Assembly: GCF_019175385.1 (NCBI RefSeq)
Contig: NC_083340.1
Location: 24,316,336 to 24,380,335, forward strand
Reading direction: 5' to 3'
Length of the DNA: 64,000 nucleotides
DNA from: Lycium barbarum
Taxonomy: Eukaryota; Streptophyta; Magnoliopsida; Solanales; Solanaceae
Shown: one piece after another, positions 23,061 to 33,731 of the stretch
Layout: each line of letters begins with the position of its first letter
Position numbering within the stretch: position 1 is the stretch's first letter
The notes under the pieces: generated by a model
Database searches by the model: none
Told to the model about the DNA's origin: nothing
What the model saw: only the letters and a program-made list of their open reading frames with translations
Position numbers and translations under genes: made by a program

Positions 23061-23331
23061 AAAGACCAGAAACAATCAAAACTTTGCTCAAGGAAATGCA
23101 GTAATGAGGAATGAAAGAATGCAGACCAGTTTTTCTATAACACTGACTCTGGAGACACAAACAAACCACTAAGCCAAGAACAACTGCAACAAATTGCTCA
23201 AATGCTGAGCCAAATGATCAGAATCAAAATGCAGAACCAACAACTGAGGCTAATGGAAACTGTGTTGCTATAAAACCTATTTCTTTCTCTTTCAATTCAA
23301 ATGCTCAAAACAGTCTAATAAATAGCAATTC

Positions 23332-23880
23332 ATGGATCATTGACTCATGTGCAACTGAGCACATGAGCTTTAACAGAAAGTTTTTGTTTCTATTCATCCT
23401 TTGCCTAAACCTATCTTAGAGCCTGTTTGGATGGGCTTAAAAAAAGCTTCTTATAAGCTAAAAACAGCTTATAAGTATTAAAAAAAAATTGGTGTAGTCC
23501 AACTTTTTTTTTTTGGCTTATAAGTTGTTTTCAGCTTATAAGCTGCTTTAGATAAGCTAAGCCAAACTGGCCAAATTTTTTTTTTTTGGGCTTATTTTAG
23601 CACAAGATGGCTTATAAGTTGGCCAGCCAAACACTCAAAAAAGTTGAAAACAGCTTATAAGCAACTTATAAGCCAATCCAAACGAGCTCATAGTCAAACT
23701 TCCTAATTCTCAATATGTTAAAGTCACACATGCGGGATCAGTTAGGTTATTCACTCAAGCTATAATTCATAGAGTCTTATTCATTCCTAGTTTTCATAAT
23801 AACCTTTTTTCAGTTCATAAGTTATGCCCACAGTTTGACTACTAGTTAATGTTCAACTCTTCTCATTGCTTTTTGTAGGG
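23332..23880 (+). pseudogene. Copia-2 protease region, interrupted by a MITE
   Basis: SWIIDSCATEHMSFNRK at 23331-23380 is the protease active site. The catalytic Asp is kept but the Gly of DSG is Cys. After PLPKPIL-like sequence the reading is cut by the MITE at 23419-23689 and resumes as VKLPNSQYVKVTHAGSV. The recovered match on both sides shows that the MITE landed in an already formed Copia element. Confidence 0.85.
23419..23689. mobile_element. MITE with 21-bp inverted ends inside Copia-2
   Basis: Ends gagcctgtttggatgggctt and aagccaatccaaacgagctc are inverted copies with three mismatches over 21 bp. The 271-bp interior is built from repeated AGCTTATAAGC-like palindromes and T runs. TTA precedes and ATA follows, which could be a mutated 3-bp duplication of PIF/Harbinger type; the superfamily is not settled. 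No coding. Confidence 0.85.
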
Positions 23881-23887
23881 CCCTTCA

Positions 23888-25227
23888 ATGAAGAGCCTTA
23901 TGGTCCTTGGTAAAGCTCACAAAGGCCTTTATGTGTTGAAGTCTTTTCCAGATTCAAGTCCACTACCAGTTTCTAAATCATTCCAGTCTTGTAATGTTTT
24001 GTCTGTTTCAGTTTCACAATCAAAAGGCACTAGGCCAATACCTTTGTCTTCAATTTCATCTGATGTAACTAGCAGGCTATGGCACTTTAGGTTAGGCCAT
24101 ATGCCCTTTTCTAATATGAAAAATATCAATGAAATTCCAGTTTCCTTTTGTTCTAAATTTGATGTCCCTTGTGGAATTTGTCCTTTAGCAAAACAAACTA
24201 AATTGCCCTTTCCTAACAGTAGCATTACTACTAAATCACCTTTTGATTTGATACATATAGACATATGGAGACCCTATAAATCACCCATTTATGATGGTTT
24301 CAGGTATTTCCTTACTATAGTTGATGACTATAGCAGGGGTACATGGACTTTTCTCCTATCAACTAAAAGTAATGCATTTCCTATTCTCAAATCCTTTATA
24401 CTCATGATAGAAAGATAGTTTGAAAGGAAATTAAGCAAATTAGATCATATAATGCTTGGGAGTTAGGATCCAGTCATGAATCCTCTGATTTTTTAAAGTC
24501 CCAAGGCATTGTTCATCAAACTTCTTATGTTGAAACACCACAACAAAATGGAATAGTGGAAAGAAAGCACAGACATTTATTAGAAGTTAGTAGGACCCTC
24601 TTATTTCAATCTAACGTCCCTCACAAATTCTGGAGAGACTGTTTAATGATAGCAACACATTTGATTAATATATGTCCTACCAAACTGCTCAACTATCAGA
24701 CTCCTTTTGAAAGATTATTTGGCACTAAACCTACATATTCCTCTCTAAAAACCTTTGGATGTCTTGCCTTTGCTTCTACTTTGGTTCAAGGTAGATCTAA
24801 ATTGTGTCCTAGGGCTGAAGCCTGTATTTTCTTAGGCTGCCCTTTTGGAAAAAAAGGATACAAGCTCATGAGTCTCAAAACTCAGAGAATCTTTGTGTCT
24901 AGAAATGTGTTTTTCAATGAAACAGTGTTTCCATTTTCCCAGAAACAACTTAATGCACCTATGTTCAATGTTCAACCTACAGTCCCTAGTCTCACAATTC
25001 CAGATCCACTTTCTATCCCTACTCAAGAAGCTTCTAATAAATCCTCTATTCCTGATCCACCTTATGTTCCCACACAACCGGCAAATAATCAATCCCAATA
25101 TCCTACATCTACTTCTCCTTCTGATTCCATTCCTACTACAACCAATTCTCAACCAAATTCAAATGATATAGATTCTGATCATACCACACTTTCTCCTACT
25201 CCTACTCTATCACCTTTCACCTCCTAG
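23888..25227 (+). pseudogene. Copia-2 integrase
   Basis: Frames 23888-24418 and 24556-25227 carry the integrase. The zinc-binding part is LWHFRLGHMPFSNMKNI with CGICPLAKQTKLPFP. The core has PFDLIHIDIWRPYK and FRYFLTIVDDYSRGTWTFLL. Between the frames the strand reads [24 protein letters not shown] sequence with the catalytic Glu. The second frame has [30 protein letters not shown] and [21 protein letters not shown] stop at 24416 (TAG) and a frameshift break it. The tail is a Pro/Ser/Thr-rich spacer as in other Copia elements. Confidence 0.9.
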
Positions 25228-25479
25228 TATTCCTACACAACCTAATACTGTCATCATCAGACAATCCACCAGAGCTACTAAAGGAAAAACTCCATCTTAT
25301 TTAGTAAATTATATGTGTGACGCTTTACACTTAGCAGATGTGTCTGCTATATATTTCCTTTCTCCAGTTCCCCCCCCCCCTTCATTTTCATTTACCTCTC
25401 TTTCTTTCTTAAATTAACATTTCTTTAACACTTTATCTAATTTATAAGAACCCACTAGTTTCTCACAAGCTAGTTTACA

Positions 25480-26845
25480 CCCAAGATGGCAAGAAGCCAT
25501 GGCCAAAGAATTTGATGCTCTATTTTTAAACAGAACTTGGGATGTGGTACCATTTCCTAATGGGAAAAAGGCACTACCTTGCAAATGGGTATACTAAGTC
25601 AAGCTTAAATCTGATGGAAATGTTGAAAGACTTAAAGCAAGATTGGTCGTAAGAGAGGACATTCAAAATGAAGGGATTGACTTTAATGAGAATTTTAGTC
25701 CTGTTGTTAAAATAACAACTATAAGATGTTTGCTAGCTGTGGCAGTTAAAAGAAATTGAGGTTTATTTCAACTAGATGTTGACAATGCTTTCCTACATGG
25801 GGAATTAGAGGAAGAAGTATTTATAAAATTCCCTCCTGGTATGGAGGATTCTGATCCTAATTTGGTATGTAAATTGAATAAGTCTCTTTATGAATTAAGC
25901 CAGGCCTCATGACAATGGTATGCTAGGTTGACTTCACCTCTCAATTTTAAAGGGTATTCTCACTCTATTAATGACTACAGTCTATTTTTCAAGGGAAATG
26001 GTTTAGCTATCACCATTTTGGCAGTCTATGTAGATGACATTGTCTTAACCGGCAATGGTATGATTGAAATTCATTCCTTCAAGGCATTTCTGGATTTGGA
26101 ATTTAAAATTAAAGATATGGGAAACTTACAATATTTTTTGGGTATAGAGGTAATCCGAGAACCTCAAGGTCTGATTTTAAGCCAGAGAAAATTTACTTTG
26201 GATCTGCTCATGAACGACTTCAATTGTTTGAACCTCCGACCAACTTCATCTCCTTTGGATCCTTGTCACAAATTAAGAAAAACAGAAGGGAAATTATTAC
26301 AAGATGCTACTATTTATAGAAGATTAATAGGAAACTTAAATTTTCTGACACATACCCGACCCGATCTTTCTTTTTGTGTCCATCATCTGAGTCAATACAT
26401 GCAATCTCCTCGACAACCACATTATGATGCAGGAATTCACATTTTGAGATATCTCCTTACAGATCCAGGTCTTGGCTTATTCATGTCTTCTTCTCCTTCA
26501 TTTGAGCTTATGGTATTCTGCGATGCCAATTGGGCCACTTGCCCTGAAAGTCGACGATCTATCAGTGGGTTTTTCATCAATTTCTGGGATTGCCCAATTT
26601 CTTGGAAATCCAAGAAACAACCATCGATTTCACTCTCTTCGGCTAAAGACGAATACCTGTCTATGCGTCTAGTAGTCGCAGAAATAAATTGGCTTGTTCA
26701 GTTGTTTGAAGATCTATCAATCTCCCCATCTCTTCCAATTCCATTACATTCCGATTCACAAGCTGCAATCCATATTGCTAAAAATCCCGTGTTTTATGAA
26801 AGAACGAAACACTTGGATTTAGATTGCCATTTTGTTAGGCAATAG
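25480..26845 (+). pseudogene. Copia-2 reverse transcriptase and RNase H
   Basis: RT begins near 25480 ([39 protein letters not shown]) with several in-frame stops before 25928. The frame 25928-26845 then reads cleanly through [15 protein letters not shown], the catalytic [41 protein letters not shown], and RNase H ([48 protein letters not shown]). In RNase H the usual SSAEAEY reads SSAKDEY. The active RT motif survives although the gene as a whole is dead. Confidence 0.92.
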
Positions 26846-26989
26846 TACTTAGCCGGATTGATTTCACTATTGTTTGTACCATCATCTTCTCAAATTGCCG
26901 ACATCTCACAAAACCCCTCTCTGGTCCTCCTTACCGATGTTTATTGAGCAATTTGGGTTTGCATGTTGCCCCTCTAACTTGAATGAGGG

Positions 26990-27469
26990 TGTTGGAATAA
27001 TTGATGGTCACTCCGATGAGGATCCGATCAATGATGATGATGTAGAGAAGACGAAGATATCGAAATGTAAAGACAAACGCATACTTGGACCATTTGAAAG
27101 TTCAACACTTTAAACATGTTCTGGGCCACTTACACAATTGGGCCTTTCTACACTTTGGGCCAGCTGTTTCTCAAATTGCCAGACCACACAAACTGGCCCA
27201 AAATGACAGCTTTCATACGCACGCATACACAATGAATACGTACATAGTAGGTTCTAGAATTCTCAGTGTACATTCTATTTCATATAGATACTACATATAT
27301 CAATGATGACAAGTGTATAGTACTATATTTAGGAGTAGAGCAATGGTATATTGCCAAGTGTATAGGTAGCTAGATTTGAGATTCCTTTCTTTTGCTATAT
27401 ATAGGAACCTTGTACAGCCTTTACATATCATAAATATACACAGAAATTTATCATATCTTTTCTATTCTA
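26990..27469 (+). repeat. Copia-2 3' LTR
   Basis: Starts tgttggaataattgatggtc directly after the purine-rich tgaatgaggg and ends ttctattcta, paired with 21560-22043. A small deletion (gaattctcagtgtacatt against gaattttcataggtgtacatt) separates the copies. Confidence 0.9.
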
Positions 27470-27477
27470 GTAATAAT

Positions 27478-27768
27478 TAGACGAATATTAGAAAGATATG
27501 GAAATCACATATGAAAAATAAAAAAGAAGAAGAATATCGTTCACAAATTTGACTAGTTGAAGTAGAAATTCATAATTAAACTTATACAAGCAAACAATAT
27601 ATAACTTAAAAAGTAAATACTAGAAGAATATGTAGAAAGACTCATTAATCATTAGCAGTCCTATAGGGGTTTTAAAAAAAGGTATCATCCCTCTCAAACA
27701 TTGAAGGAGAGGTAAGAGAATGGTAGAAGAAAACAGGAAGATGATAAAATACATTGCATATAAGATCA
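27478..27768. other. Intergenic DNA, no gene seen
   Basis: AT-rich, no motif recognised. Confidence 0.5.
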
Positions 27769-27776
27769 CCGGACTC

Positions 27777-27941
27777 CAGGGGCGGTCCTATATGGTTTCA
27801 AGTGGGTTCATATGACCCACTTCGTTGAAAAATAACACTGAATATACATGTATATTTAATCTGTTTTTAAAAAATATATATGTATATACAGTGTTATTTA
27901 TATATTGAACCCACTTGGTAAAAATCCTAGGTCCGCCACTG
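27777..27941. mobile_element. Short hAT-type MITE with 8-bp target-site duplication
   Basis: A 165-bp element begins CAGGGGCGGTCCTAT and ends ATCCTAGGTCCGCCACTG, with a perfect 8-bp direct repeat ccggactc at 27769-27776 and 27942-27949. The interior is a strong inverted repeat (aacactgaatatacatgtat paired with atacagtgtt). The ends match the element at 296-615, so the two probably use related transposases. Confidence 0.9.
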
Positions 27942-28101
27942 CCGGACTCTAATGTCCATTCCATGCTAAGGGTACTCATAGTCCCGGCTTGGTAAAAATT
28001 TAGCGGCATGAATGTTTGCAACCTGAAAAACATGAAGGGTTTCTTCTAATACATTGTTTCCTCCTTAGTGCATAAAAGTTCCAGGGACATTGACATGTAT
28101 A

Positions 28102-28905
28102 TGGGACATTTCCACTTTTGGCCCTATTTTGTGTTGGTCACTAATTTTTGCCCCTCAAGTCAAACAATTTTTTCACGGGGCATATGTTTATATTTTCACA
28201 TCATAACATTTCATAACTAGACCTAAGTTCGAGTAAAAATTAAAGACCAGCCCATTTGAAGGGAAAACCGTGTAATTTCTTCTGTATATCTCTCTCTTAA
28301 TAACTATTGGCAGTGATTTTAGCCAAAGATTAGAATTAGTTTGAAGTTCAAAAAATAATTGACAGTGAATAGCCAAATTCCACCAACCATACTAAGAAAA
28401 TAGGAGAATTTGAATATCTAACTCCAATTTCACGCTTGTTACCTTCCAAAATATAGGGGTGGGCATAGTTTGGGCCCACCCAAGCTCCAAACCGAAATTC
28501 GAGTTTTTTGGATATTTGGTTTGGATTATGGATTGGACTTCGGATTTTAGTGTTGAAACTACGGCCCAACCTATTATAATATTAAGTCCAATATAGAATT
28601 ATAGGGCCTGTTTTATGCCATTTATTGGGCCGAGTTTTATTGGAGTCCAATAGGGGCCATTTGCACTTTTGGCCCTATTTTGCGCTGGTCTTTAATATTT
28701 GGCCTCATAATAATAAAAAAATAAAAAATCACAGGGCATAAGTTTATATTTTTACATTATAATACTCTATAAGTTAAGCCCCGTGCCTTTAAAGAATTAT
28801 GTCCCACTAGACATAAGTTTAATTTTGAAGGACAAAATTAAAGACCAACCTATTTGAAGGAGGAAAATCAAAGACCAGCCCATTTGAAGGACAAACAGTG
28901 CAATT
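28102..28905. repeat. Two copies of a dispersed AT-rich repeat
   Basis: Shared blocks at about 28102-28275 and 28653-28905: catttgcacttttggcccta-like start, an aagtttatattttcacat-like middle and a aaagaccagcccatttgaag end. The second copy has loosely inverted ends (atttgcacttttggccc against a caaacagtgcaatt end), suggesting a MITE. Between them, near 28456, a ggggtgggcata stretch resembles one end of another hAT-derived repeat. No coding potential is seen. Confidence 0.55.
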
Positions 28906-29658
28906 AAATGTGTCAAGTTCTCAAAGTGGGTTCTACTTTAGTTAGGATGGTAAAATTAGCTCATAAAAAAGATGATTTGCTCAACCCGCTCAAGTTTCTA
29001 CGGGTTAATGAACCATCCATTCAGCCTGCACATTTTAAACCCATTCATCCATCCTCCTCCTCATCCTTGTTCTTCGATTGGAGAAGGTTAAGTCTGGAGC
29101 TGACGAATCTCGAGTGGAAAGCAGACGAATAGATTATGCACTAGATATGGAGAGTCTGGAGGGTTGTGATGGATTTGAGCAGACTAAAATTAGGATGAGT
29201 TAATAAGTGAGCGAATTATTGGGATGATTTTAATTGAAGTAGTTGTGACCTTGGGACTGACAAACTCTAGACATCTAATGGTGCTTCAGTCAATTTGGCA
29301 TGAGGTTTAGGCATATATTTAGCTGCATTTCAGACATTTTGGCATGCAATTCAGGTGAATAAAATTTTTCCCAGAATCCAGTACTCATCAAATGAGCTCA
29401 AATCTGAAACATAAGTTTCGTATATCATAAAGAACAAACTCCAATTATCAATTCGTCAAAATAACAATAAATCTAACAAACTCATTTTGCAACAGTAGTG
29501 ATTTGCCATCGTTTTCAAGGATGTCTAACAAGACCTACTTGATTTAAACTTACTTCTCATATTTGAAATTCAAGATTCACTTTTAAAATATCACACTTCA
29601 ATTGCTATAAGTTTGAAAAGAAAATACTGTACAACAACTAAGAAGGAGGAGGAGGAGG
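28906..29658. other. Intergenic DNA, no gene seen
   Basis: No recognisable protein or repeat family. The open frame 28908-29132 has no domain and sits beside repeat copies. Confidence 0.45.
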
Positions 29659-30090
29659 AGGGGCGTCTTAACGATATTAGTGGCCTAAGGCTAAACTCTA
29701 GTACGGGCCTAAATAAAATAAAATATATACTTATATTTGTGTGAAACTTATTCTTTGTCCACTCTTTTGAGATGCAAAAATAGTTATTTCTTATAATCCA
29801 TTTTACACTAATAAACTTGGATTTTATCATTAGAATTACTTAGCGAAATGAAAAGCTAACGAAAATATATTAATAGTAAAAAAAAAAAAAGGAGGCTCCA
29901 TAAGACCGTACTAATCATCTTATGGTGAAAAAGAGAGGTTGTCATTCCTTTCTTATGCCAACAATTTGAATTTTAAAAATACTTGAAATAAAAAACAAAC
30001 ACATAATGAATATATTAATAAGTTAAAGTGAGGCCCTCATAATTGTGGCGGAGACGTATGCCTTAGTGGCCTTAGGGTAGAGACGCCCCT
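29659..30090. mobile_element. Candidate terminal-inverted-repeat element
   Basis: A perfect 10-bp inverted end, AGGGGCGTCT at 29659-29668 and AGACGCCCCT at 30081-30090, encloses 432 bp. Both ends also have a gtggcct(t)aggg motif slightly further in. The flanks (ggaggagg, aatgagca) do not give a clear duplication, so the superfamily is open. Confidence 0.5.
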
Positions 30091-30242
30091 AATGAGCAGG
30101 AGGTCGATGCAACAAAAGTTAGGCAAATTTAGGAGATCACAAAAATTTAGTAAGATCCAATTCACCCCCTATTACGTCGTCAATGCATCTACAATAGATA
30201 TTGGTATCAACGTGGGCTCTTAGTAATTATTAATATTATAAC

Positions 30243-31522
30243 TAGGGCTGTTCACAGTTTTGGTTAAAACCAAAATCAAACCGAACAAAAAAAATTGATA
30301 TTTGGTTTGGTTTGGTTTGATTTGGTTTTAAATTTTAAAAATCAATTATATTTGGTTTGGTTATGGTTCTATTAAAAAAATAACCGAATAAATAACCGAA
30401 CCAAGCCGATAAATTATATACATAAATTTTATAATTATTTATATGTATAATATTAGTTTTTCATAAATAATTATAAATATTTTACCTTTTAATCATTAAT
30501 TTGATTTTTGGTCTACTTATTTCACATTATTGTTTAAGCCCATGTTTTTAAAAATATGTCCAAGCCCATGTCTTTAAGTCTTTTAACTCTTTAAGTGTTA
30601 AGTGTAAACCTACTAACAGAAGCTCACGTTAGAGTCTAATGTCTTTAATTTAAATTTTTAGCCTTTCTTTGTCAGCCATTTGATTTTAGTTTTTTTTTTT
30701 TGGAATTTATACCTTTTTTTTTTTTTTTTTGTCTGAATGGGTCCTAAACTTCTAATATTTTTCATATGAAAAGGACAGAAGTTGTAGATTTTGAGGTTCC
30801 TATAGAAGATACTTCAATAACATCAACATTTGCTGCAACTCAAGTACATGGTAATGCCCTAATACTTTTTCCGTGGGCAATCCTCCTAAAAAGCAGAAAA
30901 GAACAACTCCTTGTAGTCGTAGTCGAGACCCTAGCCTTAGGGATAATGGTAGAAAAACATCTGAAGTTTGGGATCATTACACAAAGTTTTTTTAATACAA
31001 TGGGAGAATTGAGGGCAAAATGCAAGTACTACCCCAAAGTTTGGATCATTACACAAAGTTTTTTTTATTTCATATATTTTAATTTTAACTTTAGGTAGTC
31101 TTTATGTTTAATTAATATGTATGTTTGTAACAACTACTAAAAACTCATATGCTCTACTTTGTTTCCAGGTATGTGTATTAAGATGATAAAAATGGTGCAG
31201 CCACTACTAAATTAATTTTTAGCTCTATATGTAATAGTTTAGCAACTTTGGGTTACTTGAGTACTACACTATCACTAATAGTGAAAATGTTTCTATGATG
31301 TATGTTTCACCTTAAACTATAAATAAAAGTTATCGTTTGAACAAAAAAAAAGACATGTCTTTTTCAACTTTTTAATGTTTTACTGATAAGTCTCATGGCT
31401 GCTAGTCATAAACCAAAAAATCCAACCAAACGGACAATAACCAAACCGGTGGTTATTATTTTATTTGGTTTGGTTATGGTTTTAATCAATAACCGACCCA
31501 AACCGAACCATGAACACTCCTA
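30243..31522 (+). mobile_element. Decayed non-autonomous hAT element with BED-finger remnant
   Basis: Ends TAGGGCTGTTCA and TGAACACTCCTA are inverted with two mismatches in 12. The flanking octamers attataac (30235-30242) and attaaagc (31523-31530) match at six of eight positions, as expected of an aged hAT duplication. Subterminal regions are dense in ggtttggtt / aaccgaacc repeats in opposite orientations, a usual transposase-binding arrangement. A coding remnant lies inside. The rest of a transposase is missing. Confidence 0.65.
30880..31040 (+). pseudogene. Remnant of hAT transposase N-terminus (BED-type zinc finger)
   Basis: One forward frame reads KKQKRTTPCSRSRDPSLRDN, then RKTSEVWDHYTKFF followed by a stop. 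A neighbouring frame gives NTMGELRAKCKYY. SEVWDHFTK...AKCKYC is the opening of the plant hAT BED finger, so this is a short frame-shifted relic. The WDHYTKFF string recurs out of frame at about 31040, suggesting a small duplication. It gives independent support for the hAT assignment. Confidence 0.6.
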
Positions 31523-31536
31523 ATTAAAGCTAACAC

Positions 31537-31716
31537 TGTCTACTCTGAATTTCGGTAACAATTGAATTTGTAAGTGAGGTATAGGATATGTGGATAAATT
31601 TTAATCTACTTTTGGTTGCTATGAAATATGTATGAGTTCGTGTGCTCTATTATGTAAGTATGGATAGATATGTTAATGCCTTGAATAAGCATGTCGATAT
31701 TGGTGATTAAGCTAAA

Positions 31717-31774
<58 letters not shown>

Positions 31775-32322
31775 ATATATTGTATTGAGTGGATAAACAA
31801 AGCCAAAGAACACTGTATATCCGGACCAAAATGAGAGAGAGAGAGAGAGAGGGAGTTTCAATATAAACTTCTATTATAATGTTCTAGATCTCCAAAAGCC
31901 AACCCTTAAAAGTAGGGAAATGTCCTCTATTTATAGGTTTGCCTCTTAGGCCTTGAATACAATACAAAGCCTTTTAAAATAAAGAAACCCTAAAAGGATA
32001 AGGTAGTACCGTACGGTCTGACACCCGTATGGTTGTTAAGTACAAAATGACAGAACGGTCTTGACGCGTGGCAGCACCGTAACTGGTAAACCGGACCAAC
32101 GACCATGATAAGTTTGAACATGGAGAAACCAGACTAACGGTCACGTTGAGTTTGGTTCGATGACGCCAGATCAACGGATACACTTCTCTCATCTCGGATC
32201 AGTCGCTTTCGGTGCAATCCCCCCGATCTGAAGAAAATACCGAACATACTCGTGCTCATTTGGTCCTACCCTCGGCCCCCGGTCTCACCGGTCTTGCATA
32301 TATCCGGTTTTTACCGTATACA
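31537..32322 (-). repeat. Outer Gypsy 3' LTR
   Basis: A 786-bp copy; starts tgtctactctgaatttcgg and ends accgtataca. It carries a long (TA)n run near 31717-31770 and an (ag)n run near 31832-31850. A TATA-like CTATAAATAG lies on the minus strand at 31936-31927, in the right sense for the element. It matches 56609-57352 apart from the (TA)n length and scattered substitutions. Confidence 0.9.
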
Positions 32323-32341
32323 AAGTCCCCACACTTTCCGG
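32323..32341 (-). other. Outer Gypsy polypurine tract
   Basis: Minus-strand sequence before the 3' LTR reads ggaaagtgtggggactt, purine-rich, directly followed by TGTATACGG of the LTR. Confidence 0.65.
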
Positions 32342-32589
32342 ATCGTAGTTTTACCGGAGTAACAGAAAATGGATAAGTCACAAAACCGGTGGTTTCATAA
32401 GCTCGTTCTTATCTTTTAATTTTGGCAGGAACAGTTATGTCACGTCCCTCTGACATCGGCAACGTGTCTCGTCCCGAATGGCCGACCTCGGGAACCTCCG
32501 TAGCGCACGTCGCCTCATATCACATCTCATTAATTGTGGGACGCGTGGCGCCGCCCGATTTGTTGCCCTCTATAACCGCTACAGTTCGC

Positions 32590-32606
32590 ACACCTATATA
32601 AGGCCT
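32590..32606 (+). promoter_or_regulatory. Candidate promoter (TATA box) for the opposite-strand ORF
   Basis: cacctatataaggcctttaa has a good plant TATA box (CTATATAAGG at about 32593-32602). It is followed by a pyrimidine-rich leader (ttctactttcacttctttac) and then the ORF. GC-rich sequence with ACGTG words lies upstream (32440-32570). The arrangement looks like a complete promoter facing away from the LTR, opposite to gag-pol transcription. Confidence 0.5.
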
Positions 32607-32889
32607 TTAACCATTTCACATTTCTACTTTCACTTCTTTACTTCTCCACTACTTTCACTTCATTTCTTGCTCCTGATCGTCTCATTTCTTAATTTCTTGC
32701 TCATTTTGACCAAAGAAGCCAACTTGCCAACTTCTTCATTTGCTATATTTTGACTGAAAGTACACCTTTGCTCATTTGTCATTTTGCATTCTTCAAACGC
32801 TTCTTCCATCCTTCTTACGTTTCCTCTGTTGCTTCATTTTCTGAATTTTACCTCTTCCACTTTAAATTCTTGAATCTTCTCTTTCACAT

Positions 32890-33502
32890 CTTCCAAGTGT
32901 CTGCCAACATCGAAACTACTTCCCAGGACGTTCCCTCAGTTTCTTCTCAGGGAGCCGAGCCAACCTCAAAACCCAAGAATTTTTTTTTCGTTAAACCGAC
33001 TCCCTTGGACGTAGTGTCAATCAAATCCAACTACAACAAAGAATTTGACGTCGAGAAGCCATCTTCGGTTGCAGATAGGGGTTTCGACGTAAGGCGGTAT
33101 CCTTCGTCTATTACAGAAGATAAACTTGACCAGGTCCGGGCCGACTGCGGATGGGATAACCGTCCGGTGCAAGTGTTTGCCCCCAGGCCCGACAAGTCTA
33201 TTACCGATCATATAGAAGGTTTTATATACATTTACACCTATCCATTTAGGCTCAAACTCAACCCTCCAATCGACCCGGTTATTTTGGAGATGTGCCGGAC
33301 GTACAATGTGACTTTGGCCCAAATTGAGCCGATTATCTGGAGGACCGTGGCCTGCCTCTGGTTACTAGAAAATAACGTCAAAAGGGAATTCACAATGGCA
33401 CACTTCATCCAGTTATATTCCCCGAGACTCTTCTGAGGGGGCGTGATAAAGCTCGCAAAGCGAGGTCGGAACCCGATCTTCTCCAAACTTGACGAGGACA
33501 GA
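32890..33502 (+). pseudogene. Additional ORF of the outer Gypsy, 5' part (opposite strand to pol)
   Basis: The reading frame gives SANIETTSQDVPSVSSQGAE, KPTPLDVVSIKSNYNKEFDV, then HIEGFIYIYTYPFRLKLNPP, VILEMCRTYNVTLAQIEPII and WRTVACLWLLENNVKREF. This is the fold-like N-terminal region seen in additional ORFs of Tat-lineage Gypsy elements and in plant 'transposon protein' entries; its function is unknown. A GTG stands where an ATG start is expected (before SANIE), and a TGA at 33434 ends the frame. The frame then leads into KLDEDR and is cut by the nested element at 33503. It resumes at 47679. Confidence 0.7.
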
Positions 33503-33684
33503 TGTTGACACCCAATTTTGTCCCGCCTCTCCTCCGAAATACCTATTTATGCTTCTAATATTTTTGGAAAATAAAAAAAATATACATTATGTTTTACTAT
33601 AATTATTAGCCTTTTATCAATACCGGCACTGCATTATTCTATTACAGTTACTAGCTATCCTCATCATCATTTATCATTTATCAC

Positions 33685-33731
<47 letters not shown>

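Larger units (their letters stand above)
21560..27472 (+). mobile_element. Copia-2: defective Ty1/Copia LTR retrotransposon
   Basis: Paired LTRs of about 484 bp (21560-22043) and 480 bp (26990-27469 or a few bases more), a canonical TGGTATCAGAGC primer-binding site after the left LTR, a purine-rich stretch before the right LTR, and the order gag, protease, integrase, RT, RNase H on the plus strand. The word taataat sits at both outer borders (21553-21559, 27471-27477), giving a likely TSD of ataat. Coding is interrupted by several stops and frame breaks and by a 271-bp MITE, so it is not autonomous. Confidence 0.93.

Noticed and set aside
31606..31806. Minus-strand frame coding a run of IYIYIY
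   Set aside because: Translation of the (TA)n run in the outer LTR.
33017..33486. Minus-strand frames opposite the additional ORF
   Set aside because: Shadows of the plus-strand frame, which has the recognisable protein.
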